A stretch of DNA of 64,000 nt from Aedes albopictus (lineage: Eukaryota; Arthropoda; Insecta; Diptera; Culicidae): assembly GCF_035046485.1 (NCBI RefSeq), contig NC_085138.1, positions 338,160,263 to 338,224,262 on the forward strand, in the 5' to 3' direction. A model generated the notes under the pieces. That model was not told the DNA's origin and did no database searches. It saw only the letters and a program-made list of their open reading frames with translations. This document shows, piece after piece, positions 25,034-36,588 of the stretch. The position numbers were made by a program, and so were the translations under genes. The stretch's first letter is position 1. Every line of letters starts with the position of its first letter.

Positions 25034-26195
25034 GCCCTAAAAAGTTATGTTCGGAAACTCAAGGTGCTCAAACCTAAAATGGAGGATATGCAAATTTGAA
25101 GCATTTTTGTAGAAAATTTATATTTGAAAAAAAAGTTTAAAGGCCATTTTTCGAAATTGTTTTTAAATTTCTCATATTTTTCAATATTTATTTATTTTCT
25201 ATAGGCTTGCTGGGAGGGTAGTGGTTCTTGTAAAATGGCGTTTATATTGTCAATAATAGGAGAAGGGTTAACTGGCTGCTTTGCTAATTGACCATTTGTT
25301 CATTCGTTTATCTTGAGGAAATCCCATGCACAGCATGCTCTAAGTCCATTAATGGAAAGTTAAGAAAACTCCCAATATGAATCGAGCCTTGACACCCTCA
25401 ATTTGGACTATCCTAACAGCTGCACAACGACCAGCTGAGCTATGATAGGCCCCTTGACTAGCATTGTTTTACCCAGTATATGGGTTGCGAGGGGTCTCCA
25501 GTTAGCCTAGTGGTTAAGGCTATGGATCGCCAATCCGGAGACGGCGGGTTCGATTCCCGTTCCGGTCGGGAAAATTTTCTCGACTCCCTGGGCATAGTGT
25601 ATCATTGTACTTGCCTCACAATATACAAATTCATGCAATGGCAGGCAAAGAAAGCCCTCAAATTAATAACTGTGGAAGTGCAAAAGAACACTAAGTTGAA
25701 ATGAGGCAGGCCAAGTCCCAGTGGGGACGGAGAGCCATAAAGAAGAGAAGAAGATGGATTGCGAGTATGTGCATGTTTGTTTAGTATGGATCAACATCTT
25801 CCTCGGATGGATTACTCATAAAATATCAATAGATGACAAAAGGATGAAACTTTAAATTTGACCCAGTTTTGGTCTGAAAATGGTGCTGCGATAATTTTTA
25901 CAAACGAGTGATCGTGGTATATAACTAAATGATTACAAATCGTCTCTAGCAGGCACCCAGCACATGCGATTTGTGAATCAAAATTCTAGAGCAACATTTG
26001 AAAAGAGTAGCATTGGTTAACAATGACTTCACAATGTCGTTCCTGAGCCTCCACGCAAACTAAGACCTCTTTTTATGTATGTTGTTTTTATGCAGCTTTT
26101 TTATGCCTTGCATGAAAAAAGGGAAAGCTATTCTGAACCAACATTGTGTATAAGAATATTTGATAATGACGGAACCTATTGCAATGGCGGTCAGG
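25034..26195. other. unassigned sequence around a Feilai SINE
   Basis: Apart from the SINE at 25492-25754, nothing supported. The short frame at 26075-26296 leads into the G-rich minisatellite. Confidence 0.4.
25492..25754 (+). mobile_element. Feilai-type SINE
   Basis: This is a tRNA-derived SINE. The A-box region is TTAGCCTAGTGGTTAAGG and the B box is GGTTCGATTCCC, followed by the conserved TAATAACTGTGGAAGTGC segment and a GAAGAAG tail. Near-identical 11 bp (TGGGTTGCGAG and TGGATTGCGAG, one mismatch) flank it. Confidence 0.85.
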
Positions 26196-26199
26196 GGGT

Positions 26200-26750
26200 G
26201 TTTATAGAGGAGAGCAAAGGAAGGTTTCAGATGCGTTTCAGAGGTTCCCAAGGGTTTTCAGCGGGGTACCTGGAGATCTCAGGGGGGTTTCAGTGATCTG
26301 AGGGGGCTTTCGGAGTTTCGGATCCTCTCAGATGCGTTACACGAGCATTTTAGGCGGAATTCACAGGCGTTACGGAGGAGTTTTCGGGGGTTCCGGAGCC
26401 TCTCAAGTGCGTAACATGGGGCCCGAGGGGGTTCAAGGGATTTTTAGAGGCATTTCAGAAAGTTTCAGAGCATTTTCGGTGAAAATCGGGGGCGTTAACG
26501 CTTCTCTGGTGCATTTCATGGGGTCCGACGGAGTTTCAGGGGGATTTTAGAGGCATTTCAGGAAGTTTCAGAGCGTTTTCGGCGGTATTCAGAGGCGTTA
26601 CGGAAGCGTTACAGGAGTTTTAGAGGGTTTCTGACTGTTTCAGGTACGTTACATGGGGTCTGAAGGGATCAGGGGCATTTTAGGGATCTTAGAGGCATTT
26701 CAGGAAGTTCCAGACGTTTTATAGAAACCCCATCACATATTTTTAGAAAC
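26200..26750. repeat. degenerate G-rich minisatellite
   Basis: Units such as TTCAGAGGCGTTACGG, TTTAGAGGCATTTCAGG and GGGGTTTCAG repeat with variable spacing. Confidence 0.55.
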
Positions 26751-26762
26751 GCCCCTGATATA

Positions 26763-27320
26763 CAGTGACCGGCACAGAAAAGATCCACCATAGAGTAGTT
26801 ACAGTTTCTAAATAAAACTACATCCAAAAATGATAAAACATACCTTTCAATGAATGCACATCATCCATTTTACATAGTTTTAGTAAACTGTGTTGAAAAA
26901 TATTTGGTTTTTGAGGAATAAAGTGATTTCTGATAAGATTGGGAAAATTGATTAAAAATGGGGTATAACAGAAAAAAAAAGATCCACTTAGCAATTAATT
27001 CTGGAACTTCAAAATTTCACTAAATTTTCACATGTTTTGCTTCTTCGTGTATGCTATTGTGATGTTTTAGACATATGAAATTTATTTTGACATGAGTTTT
27101 ATGAATTTTAGGGTGATATGGGGCGAATTTATTTTTTATGGTAATTATAATGGGTAAAAACATCTTTAAACTTCAGAAACTATGTGTAAGCAAGAATGTA
27201 TGCTATTATTCTACAGAATAACAATAATTCAGCTTGCAGACATACAAGGATGTCCTTTTTTGGACAATTTTTACGAGTTTTGGTCGACTAATGCAAAGAA
27301 ATGCACATGTTGTGAAGATT
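26763..27320 (+). mobile_element. probable Tc1/mariner-type element, left end only
   Basis: TA followed by CAGTGACCGGCACAGAAAAG has the form of a mariner-type terminus, and AAAAGATCCAC recurs inside. No matching right end is seen. The sequence runs into the retroposon fragment at 27327. Confidence 0.4.
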
Positions 27321-27326
27321 ATTAAG

Positions 27327-27597
27327 GACTAGCTGTCCCGCAAACGTCGTTCTGCCTGCCTACTGTGTTTTTTGACATGCAGCTTCGTAGAAAAATGCCC
27401 CGCAAAATGGAGTTTCAAACTTTCTCGTTTTCAGTGCATTCCCGGTCGATTTTCCCAATTATATTTTCGTACGAACACGTCGGAGCCCTGAACGAACGAA
27501 ACACTGAAAGAATGGTACAGATCCGTTATCCCGTTCCCGAGCCTATTCGTGACATACAAACACCATTCCATTTTTATTTATATAGATAGATAGATTA
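27327..27597 (+). mobile_element. 3' fragment of a retroposon with TAGA tail
   Basis: It begins CTAGCTGTCCCGCAAACGT and ends TTTTTATTTATA followed by TAGA repeats. The opening motif and tail are typical of a widespread arthropod non-LTR or SINE 3' end, recalled from general knowledge. The 74-codon open frame inside has no recognised domain. Confidence 0.5.
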
Positions 27598-27608
27598 TTT
27601 AATAACTC

Positions 27609-28126
27609 AAAACACTTTCACGTTTGCATATCGCAATGATCACCTCTATCTGCTTGTGCTAAACCTTGCTGGAGGTATATCCTATCATATACACATTGAT
27701 AATTACAAATTTTCGATGTTTTACAAATGTACACATGGTGCTCACTTGTAATGTTAACTCTCAAAATGAAATCACATTGGTGTTAAATTATGCGCATGCA
27801 CGAAATAAGTAAGAGACTAACGTCAAATCATATTGGCGTCTCCGGCACATATATTCCTTGCATTCCAACGAAAAATATTGCAGAAGACAGCTAGATGATA
27901 TGATGCTTTATTGTTTGTAAACTTTTGATTGTGATAATGTGTGTATTGGAGTGACAGTGGAATTTGATGTTAAGAGTTAACAATATAAGTGAGCACCATG
28001 TCTACCACTTGTAATACATCGACAATTTGTAATTATCAATGTGTGTATGATGGAATATACCTGCAGCAAGCTTAAGCACAAGCAGATGGAGATGATCAAT
28101 GCGATACACAAATGTGAAAGTGTTTT
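27609..28126. mobile_element. MITE with inverted arms of about 170 bp
   Basis: AAAACACTTTCAC at the left and its complement at the right bound arms that share TATCTGCTTGTGCT, TTGATAATTACAAAT and TGGTGCTCACTT. The arms are diverged by roughly 10 per cent. The duplication is not clear. Confidence 0.65.
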
Positions 28127-28489
28127 TCATCAAGTCGGCTTTTTTTGCTTCATGGCATAATTGTTAATGGAAGAATTCCTGAATTGATCAGACAAAACTT
28201 CTGAAGCGAAACTATAGTCGCATTGAAAAATGTTCGCTGTAAACTTGGGCTATTGGGGATAGTTTCGGATAAGTCGGCCTTGTCAAGATATCGAATTGCA
28301 GCGCATCGCATCATTCCCCCTCCTTGGAAAAAGCTTACTGAATTCTGAACCGCACGTGATATCCACTTTTTGTAATCCTGTCAGAGGAGCATTTGATGAA
28401 GTAAGCTGGATTCAATCGGTCGATCGAAACTGTTACCGGTTTATTTCTGATTTTGATGGTGAAGGTTTTTGCAGTTCTCGATATGACCT

Positions 28490-31400
28490 CATAAGGACCG
28501 AGAAAGGAGGGTATTCCTCTAGGAGTAGCCGGGCATTTTTCCAGGAGTTTCATGGGTATTTCTTCAGGAGTTCCTCGGAAATATCTCTAGAAGTTCCCCA
28601 AGTATTCCTCCAGCAGTTCCCCGGACACTCATCCACTAGTTTCTTGGGAATTCTCAAAGGAGTTCTTCGTGGATTTCTCCAGGAGTTTCTAAGGAAATCC
28701 TCCTGGAGTTCCCCGGATATTCAGAAATTGATCCAGAATTTCCGCGGAAATATTTGCAGGAGGTCTTCGGAAGTATCTCAAGAAGTTCCTCGGGAATTCC
28801 TCCAGGAGTTCCTTGGAATTTTTTCCGGGAGTTCCTCAGAAATTTCTGAAGAATTTACTCTTCATCCAAGAGTTCCCGGGATTTTTTTCTCCAGGAGTTC
28901 CTCGGGAATTGCTGCAGAAGTTCCTTGAGAATGTATCCAGGAGTTTCCCAGAAATATCTGCAGAAGTTCTTCGGGAATATCTCCAGAAGTTCTTCGGGCA
29001 TTCTTTCAGGAGTTCCCCGGATATGCCTCCACTAGTTTCTCGGGAATTTCTTCAAGGAGATCCTCGTGAATTCCTCTAGAAGTTCCTCAGGAAATCCTCC
29101 TGGAATTCCTCGGATATTCAGAAACTTCTCCAGAAGTTCCCGGGAAATATCTGCAGGAGGTCTTCGGAAATATCTCCAAAAGTTCCTTGAGAATTCCTTT
29201 AGCAGTTCATCGGCAATTCTTCCAGGAGTTCCTCAGAAATTCTTTCACTAGTTCCAAGTTGCTCCAGGTGCTCTTCGGAAATTCCTCCGGGAGTTCCTCG
29301 GGAATTGCTACAGGAGTTCCCCAGAAATATCTGCTGTAGTTCTTCGGGAATATCTCCAGAAATTCCTCGGGCATCCTTTCTGGAGTTCCTTGTAAATTAT
29401 TGCGGAAGTTCCTTAGGAATTTCTCAAGTTGCTCAAGGATTCATCCGGGAGTTCTCGGGAATTTTTCCTCATGAGTTCCTCGAGAATTCCTTCAGGAGTT
29501 CCTCGGGAATTCCTTTAGGAGTTCATTTGGAATTCATCCAGGAGTTCCTCTAGGAGTTCGTCGGGAATTCTTCCAGGAGCTCTTCAGAAATTCTTTCACT
29601 AATTCCGAGTTGCTCCAGGAGTTCCTCGAAAATACCTCCTGGAGTTCCTTGGGAATTGCTGCAGCAGTTCCTCGAGAATTTCTTCAGGAGTTCTGCAGAA
29701 ATATCTGCGGGAGTTCTTCGACAATATCCCCAGAAGTTTCTCAAGAATTAATCCAGGAGGATTCTCAGAAATTCTTCCAGCAGTTTCAAGTTGCTCCAGA
29801 AGATTCTCGGGAATTCCTCCAGGAGATTCTCGGGAATTTCTCCAGGAGTCACTTGGATTTTTTTCCGGGAGTTCTCAATTTCTCAAGAATTTCCTCGAGG
29901 ATTCATCCAGAAGTTCCCGGTAATTTTTCTCTAGGAGTTCCTCGGGAAGTTCTCTGTGCGTTCATTTGAAATTACTCTAGGAGTTCTACGGGTTTCCTGA
30001 AAATATGATATTTATGCTAATATGTATCGGTCATTCCTCCAGGAATTTTTCGGGAATTTCTCCAGAAGTTCCACGGAAATTCTCTCAGCAGTTTTCCGGA
30101 AATATGCTCAGGAGTTCCTCGACTTTACCTCCACTAGTTACTCGGGAATTCCTACAAGGAGTTCCTCGTGAATTCCTCCAGGAGTTCTTCGGGAATATAT
30201 TCAGAAATTCCTTTAAAATTCCTCCAGGAGTTCCCGAAAACATCTGCAGGAGTTCCTCGGTAATTGCTGCAGGATTTCTTCAGGAATATATCCAGAAGTT
30301 TCTCGGGATTTCCTCTGGGAGTTCCTCAAGAATTTCCTCGAGGATTAATCCAGGAGTTTCTCAGGAATTCTTCCAGCAGCTCCAAATTGCTCCAGAAGAT
30401 CCTCGAAAATTCCTCCAGGAGATCCTCGGGAATTCCTCCAGAAGTACCTTGGGAATTTCTCCAGAAGTTCCTTGGGAATTCCTCCAGAAATTCCTTGGGA
30501 ATTCCTTCAGGGGTTCCTTGGGAATTCCTCCAGGAGTTCCTTGAGAATTCCTCCAAGAGTTCTTTAGGAATTCCTCCAGGAGTTCCTTGGGAATTCCTCC
30601 AGGAGTTCCTTGGGAATTCCTCCAGGAGTTCCTTGGGAATTCCTCCAGGAGTTCCTTGGGAATTCCTCCAGGAGTTCCTTGGGAATTCCTCCAGGAGTTC
30701 CTTGGGAATTCCTCCAGAAGTTCCTTGGGAATTCCTCCAGGAGTTCCTTGGGAATTCCTCCAGGAGTTCCTTGGGAATTCCTCCAGAAGTTCCTTGGGAA
30801 TTCCTCCAGAAGTTCCTTGGGAATTCCTCCAGGAGTTCTTTTGAAATTCCTCCAGAAGTTCCTTGGGAATTCCTCCAGGAGTTCCTTGGGAATTCCTCCA
30901 GGAGATCCTTGGGAATTCCTCCAGGAGTTCCTTGGGAATTCCTCCAGGAGTTCCTTGGGAATTCCTCCAGGAGTTCCTTGAGAATTCCTCCAGGAGTTCC
31001 TTGGGAATTCCTCCAGGAGTTCCTTGGGAATTCCTCCAGGAGTTCCTTGGGAATTCCTCCAGGAGTTCCCTGGGAATTCCTCCAGGAGTTCCCTGGGAAT
31101 TCCTTCAGGAGTTCCTTGGGAATTCCTTCAGGAGTTCCTTGGGAATTCCTTCAGGAGTTCCTTGGGAATTCCTTCAGGAGTTCCGTGGGAATTCCTCCAG
31201 GAGTTCCGTGGGAATTCCTCCAGGAGTTCCGTGGGAATTCCTCCAGGAGTTCCGTGGGAATTCCTCCAGGAGTTCCGTGGGAATTCCTCCAGGAGTTCCG
31301 TGGGAATTCCTCCAGGAGTTCCGTGGGAATTCCTCCAGGAGTTCCTTGGGAATTCCTCCAGGAGTTCCGTGGGAGTTCCTCCAGGAGTTCCGTGGGAGTT

Positions 31401-34200
31401 CCTCCAGGAGTTCCTTGAGAATTCCTCCAGGAGTTCCTTGCGATTTCCTCCAGGAGTTCCTTGGGAATTCCTCCAGGAGTTCCTTGGGAATTCCTCCAGG
31501 AGTTCCTTGGGAATTCCTCCAGGAGTTCCTTGGGAATTCCTCCAGGAGTTCCTTGGGAATTCCTCCAGGAGTTCCTTGGGAATTCCTCCAGGAGTTCCTT
31601 GGGATCAGTTCATTGGAAATTCAAAGTTCCTCGGAAATTCCTCCAGGAGTTCCTTGGAAATTTTTCCTGGAGTTACTCAGGAATGATCTCGAGGATTCAT
31701 TCAAGAGTTCTCGAGTTTTTTTCTGCGGGACTTCCTCGGGAATTCCTTTAAAAATTCAAGCGGAGTTTTTCCAAGAGTTCCTCAGAAATTCTTCCAGCAA
31801 TTCCAAGTTGTCCCAGGAGTTCCATGGAAAGTCCTCCAGGAGTTCCTCGGGAATCACTCTAGGAGTTTATTTGGAATTCATCCAGGAATTCTCCACTAGT
31901 TCCAAGATGCTCCAGGAGTTCCTCGTAAATTCCTGATGGAGTTTCTCGGGAATTACTACAGAAGTTGCTCGAGAATTTCTTCAGGAGTTCTTCGGCAATA
32001 TCTCCAGACTTTCCTCTGGAATTGCTCCTGCTGTTCCTTGGAAATTTCTATGGAAGTTCCTCAAGAATTTCCTCGAGGATTAATCCAGGAATTCCTCAGA
32101 AATTTTTCCAGCAGTTTCAAATTGCTCCAGAAGATCCTCGGGAATTCCTCCAGGAGTTCTCATGAATTCCTCCACAAGTTCCACGGGCATTCCTCTATGA
32201 GTTCATTGGGGCTTCGTCGCAAATTCCTCCTGGAGTTATTTGGGAATTTCTCCAGGAGTTCCTCGGAAATTCCTCCAAGAGTTTCTCTTAAATTCCTCCA
32301 GTAGTTCGTCGGGAATTCCTCCAGAAGTTCCTTGGAATTTTTTTCGGGAGTTCCTCGGGAATTTCTCAAGGATTCCTCGAGGTTTCATTCAAGAGTTTCC
32401 GGGATTATTTTTTCTCCAGGAGTTCCTCGGGAATTCCTTTAAAAATTCATCGAGAATTTTTCCATGAGTTCCTCAGAAATTCTTCCAAGTTGCTCCAGGA
32501 GTTCCATGGAAAGTCCTTCAGGAGTTCCTCGGGAATTCCTCCAAAAGTTCCTCCGGAATTCCCTCCTGAAATTCTTCGGGAATATCTCGTGGTGTTCCTC
32601 TGAATTCCTCCAAGAGTTCCTCAGAAATTCGTCAAGCATTTCCTCAGGAATATCTCCAGAAGTTCCTCGGGAATAGCTTCAGGAATTTCTCAGAAATTGC
32701 TCCACGAGCTTCCCGGGGATTCCGCCAGGAATTCCCCGGAAATGCTTCCAAGGGTTTCTTGGAAACTCCTCCAGGACTTCCTCGGGAATTTCTCCAGAAG
32801 CTCTTCAGGAATTCCTCCAGCAGTTACTTGGATTTTTTCCGCGAGTTACTCAAGAATTTTCTCGAAGATTCATCCAGGAGTTCCTCAAAAATTCCTCCAG
32901 AAGTTCCTCGTGGATTCCTGCAGGAGTTCCTCGAGAATTTCTCCAGGAGTTTCCTGACGATTGCTTCAGTTCCTCGATAATTGCTCCAGAAGATTCTCGA
33001 TAATTCCTCCAGAAGATTCTCGGTAATTCCTCCTGGATTTCTTCGGGAACTCCTCCTGGATTACCTCGGGAACTCCTCCGGGAGTTTCTCCGGAATTCCT
33101 GCAGGAGATCCATGGGAATTACTTCCGCTGGAATTCCTCTAGGAGTTTTTCGGAAATTTCTCCTGAATATCCTGGTTTTCTTCGCAAGTTCCTCTTGAAG
33201 CTCGTTCGGAACTCCTTCAGGAGTTCGTGGAGATTTTTTTCAGGATTTTCCAAGGAGATCATTGAGAATTGCTCCACACACCAAACACTTTCAGCAATAT
33301 TTTGCTAAATTTAGCCGTTCTGAAGGGTCCAGCCATTTTTTTGCTGAACTTTCAGCAAAGTTTGCTGAATTTCAGCAAAACGTTACTAGTGATCAGCAGA
33401 GTTTACTGAACAAATCAGCAAAATGTTGCTGAATTTCTGCAATTTTTTTGCTGAAACCTTCAATCGATTTTTGGTGTGCAGATGATCCTCGGGAATTTCT
33501 CCAGGAGCTCTTTGGTATTACTCCAGGATATCATCTAGAATTGTTCCAGGAGTTTCACGGGAATTGATCTAGCTGTTCCTCGAGAATACCTTCAGGAACT
33601 GCTCGGTAATTGCTCCAGGTGTTCCTCGGGAGTTTCTTCAGAAGTTCGCCAGAAATATCTGCTGGAGTTCTTCGGGAATATCTCCAGAAGTTCCTCAGGA
33701 GTTCTTCCAAGAGCTCCGTTTTTCCGGAAGTTCATCAAGAATTTCCTTGAGGATTCATCCACAAGTTCCTCTGAAATTCCTCTAGGAGTTCCCCTGGAAT
33801 TCCTCCAGTAGTTCCTCGTGAATTCTATAAGCAGTTCCTCGGAAATTCCTCCAGGAGTTCCACAGCAACTCCTGAAGAAATTTCCTCCGAGGATCTACTG
33901 GAGGAATATTCGAGGAGCTCGTGGAGGAATTCTCGAGGAACTCCCGAGCAACTTCTGGATGAACTCCTGAATAATTTTTCGAGAAAGTCCCAGAGTAACT
34001 CCCGAGGAATTTCCGAGGAACTATTGAATGAATTTTCGAGGAAGTTCTGGATGAATTTCCTAGGAGCTACTGAAAGAATTCTAGTGGAACTGGAACTGCT
34101 GGATGAGTTCCACTCTTCGAATAACTGGAGGAAAGTCTCGTGGAACACTTGCAAGTATTTTCAATAAACTTCGGCAGGAACTCCTGCAGAAATTCCCGAA
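28490..34200. repeat. 23 bp quasi-palindromic minisatellite block
   Basis: About 5.7 kb is built from variants of one unit made of GGAATTCCTCC joined to AGGAGTTCC plus a TTG-type spacer. The core at about 30410-31610 is a regular array with 23 bp period and roughly 50 units. The flanks are the same unit heavily diverged. Because 23 is not a multiple of three and the unit lacks stops, long frames with a 23-residue peptide period (GNSSRSSLGIPPGVPWEFLQ-like) run in all forward frames and partly in reverse. Inserts are the MITE at 33.28 kb and, at the right edge, an inverted-orientation stretch (33.85-34.2 kb). Confidence 0.92.
33277..33478. mobile_element. MITE inserted in the 23 bp repeat block
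   Basis: CACACCAAA and TTTGGTGTG are the ends, and CA lies on both sides. The interior has many TTTGCTGAA and TTCAGCAAA motifs in both directions. The repeat-block sequence continues on each side. Confidence 0.7.
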
Positions 34201-34269
34201 GTCCTTCTGCAGGATTTCCTAAAAGAATTCTAATAATTGATTACTAATAATGTTTGTATATTTCCAGGG

Positions 34270-34700
34270 TGACAACGCAGCCATCTTCGAGTCAGTGTTG
34301 CATCAACTTAGGTGTCAAGGTGGCTCGCGGACCGAAGAAACATTTGGAGCGTATGAACGCCTCAAAAGGATGTTGGACCAGACCAGGATAACTTTGCCCC
34401 ACGTTCATCCACTGACCCACACAAGCTTGTTATTTTCTTTCGCATCTGAAGTACGTCTTGGCCAACACCGATGTCGGCGTCTACGACGCCAAGGATCGTT
34501 TCATCGTTCACCGTATTACCGCGGAGGAACTCAAGTACAAGCTCCTGAAGGTGAGTTGCGTCAGATCGGCCGTGGAAGGTGCCGTTCATCTTGATTAGAT
34601 CCGTGCATCCACCAGAACAATTATTGTCACCGGTGATGGACGTGTTAAAGCTCGACCACGAAGATCTGTGCGTGACCAACTCTCGGAACGGAAGATGAGC
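34270..34700 (+). pseudogene. rearranged pseudogene of ribosomal protein S4
   Basis: Pieces of cytosolic 40S protein S4 can be read in order but in shifting frames. They are VARGPKKHLERM at about 34319 (the N-terminus, with GTG in place of ATG), a linker-like stretch near LDQTR, LKYVLANTD at about 34445, then DRFIVHRITAEELKYKLLKV at about 34490-34550. A weak match to the later NLC/GGRNLGR region follows at about 34665. The middle of the protein (roughly from LKY to YDVKGRF in S4) is missing, there are frameshifts, and a stop follows HLD. The usual intron after the start codon is absent, which suggests a retroposed copy that was later deleted. It lies at the edge of the 23 bp repeat block. It is not functional. 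Confidence 0.75.
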
Positions 34701-34709
34701 CGTTTGCAT

Positions 34710-35777
34710 GCGTTTGCGTTTTTAAACAGTGAGAAGAAGACCTGTTTTGAATGCCAAAAATACAAAAATCCGTTAATAATACCTATCACTATAAAAGTAA
34801 ACTGAAATATGTAGAAGAATACGAAAGCCCGCTTAGCCTAACGGTATGCAAGCGATGTTCAATTTCCGATTGGTTTAGGATAGGGTGACAATGGATATTA
34901 TCGGCAGGATTGTTTTATTCGTCATGAGGGGATTTTGTCGGCCAAATTAACTGAAACTTGGTCGTATAATTCAGCTTGGTTGGGAAGGATTTGAGGCCTA
35001 CTCTAAGTTCAACAGCTTTTAAAAAAAAAACATGACGAAGAGAACAAAACTGCCAGAATACTCAAACTGCCTAGAATTTCCCCTATTTTCATATCCCAGT
35101 TGGGACAAAAACAATAAAGGAAGCAATAAATATTAGTTTACATTATTTATTTTTTGTTGTGTTTATTGATTGTTCATTGCCTTCTCTTCTTTGTTCTCTT
35201 CTATGGCTAATTAAATTATATTTTTATTCTTTTTCGATTTGAATTTAGTATAGATTTAGTGTTTACTTCAGCTATACAAAATTCCAAATGAAAAGGGATG
35301 AAAATGCAATTTAATCGGCTATAAAAGAGCCTTTGAAATCGTTTCCATTTTACGTCGCTTCATTCACATCGTATAAATGTACATCGAATAAATTACATCG
35401 CAAGAATTACATCGGATCTGTTTATTACATCAACAGCCGCCGAGTACATCGGGCTGTGTAATATTCATCAATCGATGTAACGACCTGGTTGCAGCGATTT
35501 CGATGTAATATTCAACAACTTTTTTTGCTGTGTACCTAAACTAAAATAATAAATGAACTTATAAACTAAACACATTATCATGCAGGGGCAGAACGCAAAT
35601 AAAATTATATTATCGATGTGCCTAACAGATCGGCGGGTGCATATACGTAGGACTGATAATGATAACTCAACAGCTAAATCGCGAGTTTGCTCGTAGAGGT
35701 CCGAAACCATCCGCCCTGTGCCAACAATCTTTTAGATTATCATTGATTTATTTCTTACCTCACGAGAGCGAGCTGAA
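34710..35777. other. unassigned; probably contains the BEL/Pao LTR and leader
   Basis: From about 35310 the TATAAAAG box and repeated ACATCG motifs suggest an LTR and 5' leader of the BEL/Pao element whose gag starts at 35778. The LTR ends were not found. 34710-35300 shows nothing. Confidence 0.4.
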
Positions 35778-35943
35778 ATGAGCTCCAGTGGTGCTCAATG
35801 CATTATATGCAACCGACCAAACTCTGCGGAGGCAAATATGGTACAATGCGACGGTTGCAGTCGCTAGTATCACTTCTCGTGTGCCGGGGTCGGCGACAGT
35901 ATAGCGGATCCGTACAAAAGCTATCGGTGTGCATTATGCAAGC
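35778..35943 (+). pseudogene. BEL/Pao gag, N-terminal PHD-finger part (interrupted)
   Basis: From the ATG at 35778 the frame reads a PHD-type zinc finger of the kind found at the start of mosquito BEL/Pao gag proteins. It has CIICNRP, then VQCDGCSR, then YHFSCAGVGDSIAD, then YRCALCKR. One in-frame TAG (35865-35867) stands where Trp is expected before YHF, so a single G to A change explains it. The LTR element is inserted just after this segment, and the frame resumes beyond it at 41070. Upstream, at about 35318, a GGCTATAAAAGAGC TATA box suggests the BEL LTR, whose limits I could not fix. Confidence 0.72.
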
Positions 35944-35948
35944 GACGG

Positions 35949-36588
35949 TGTGGTACCTTGTGGTATGCACATAATAAATTATTGTATTACTCTATTACGT
36001 TTAGCGTGTATGTTTACATTGAGTATCTGTCATATGTGGAGATGTTGTTATTGTTGTCTGGAGTGTGAATCATTGTATGTAATATTGAAGTATCGGTAAT
36101 AAAGTGTATACAAATAATGAATACAGTTGTTGAATATTGAGCTTCTCGAGAATTTTTAACATTTCGACCAGTTTCTCTTCGACCTCTAGGTTACGCGCCA
36201 GGGTATAATGTGTGTTGGGCACTTTGCGATGATTAACTCAAATCCACACACCAGCGCACAATTTGCGCGCTGATTGCCTACGCGCCAAGCTTTTCACTAA
36301 CCAAATCACTATTAATCAGTGGTTTAATGAAGTAAAAGCGTTGTTACCGTCAATAATATCTTTGTTGTACATTATTTCCAGACATAAGGAAGTTCAATGT
36401 TTTAGACAAAAAATGGATCCAAACCCTAAGAGAGATAGGGCTCTTGGCGCGAACCATTTTGACACTTGTTTATTTACATTTTGTATGGCGCACAACCCGG
36501 CGCATGGGCTGCCGGCGCACAAGCTGTTGGCCAGTATGCGGATTTCAGAAAAGATTCGCAATAATCATTACAGAGAAAGATTCTCACA
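35949..36588 (+). repeat. 5' LTR
   Basis: The LTR is 640 bp with TG...CA ends. Its first 188 bases and last 25 bases are identical to the 3' LTR. The 427 bases between (36137-36563) are absent from the 3' copy. It contains an AATAAA signal near 36100. Confidence 0.88.

Noticed and set aside
30264..31936. Long open frames (up to 384 codons) encoding Gly/Ser/Pro/Phe-rich repeats
   Set aside because: They follow from a stop-free 23 bp tandem repeat and exist in several frames and on both strands. No start context, splice sites or non-repeat domain.
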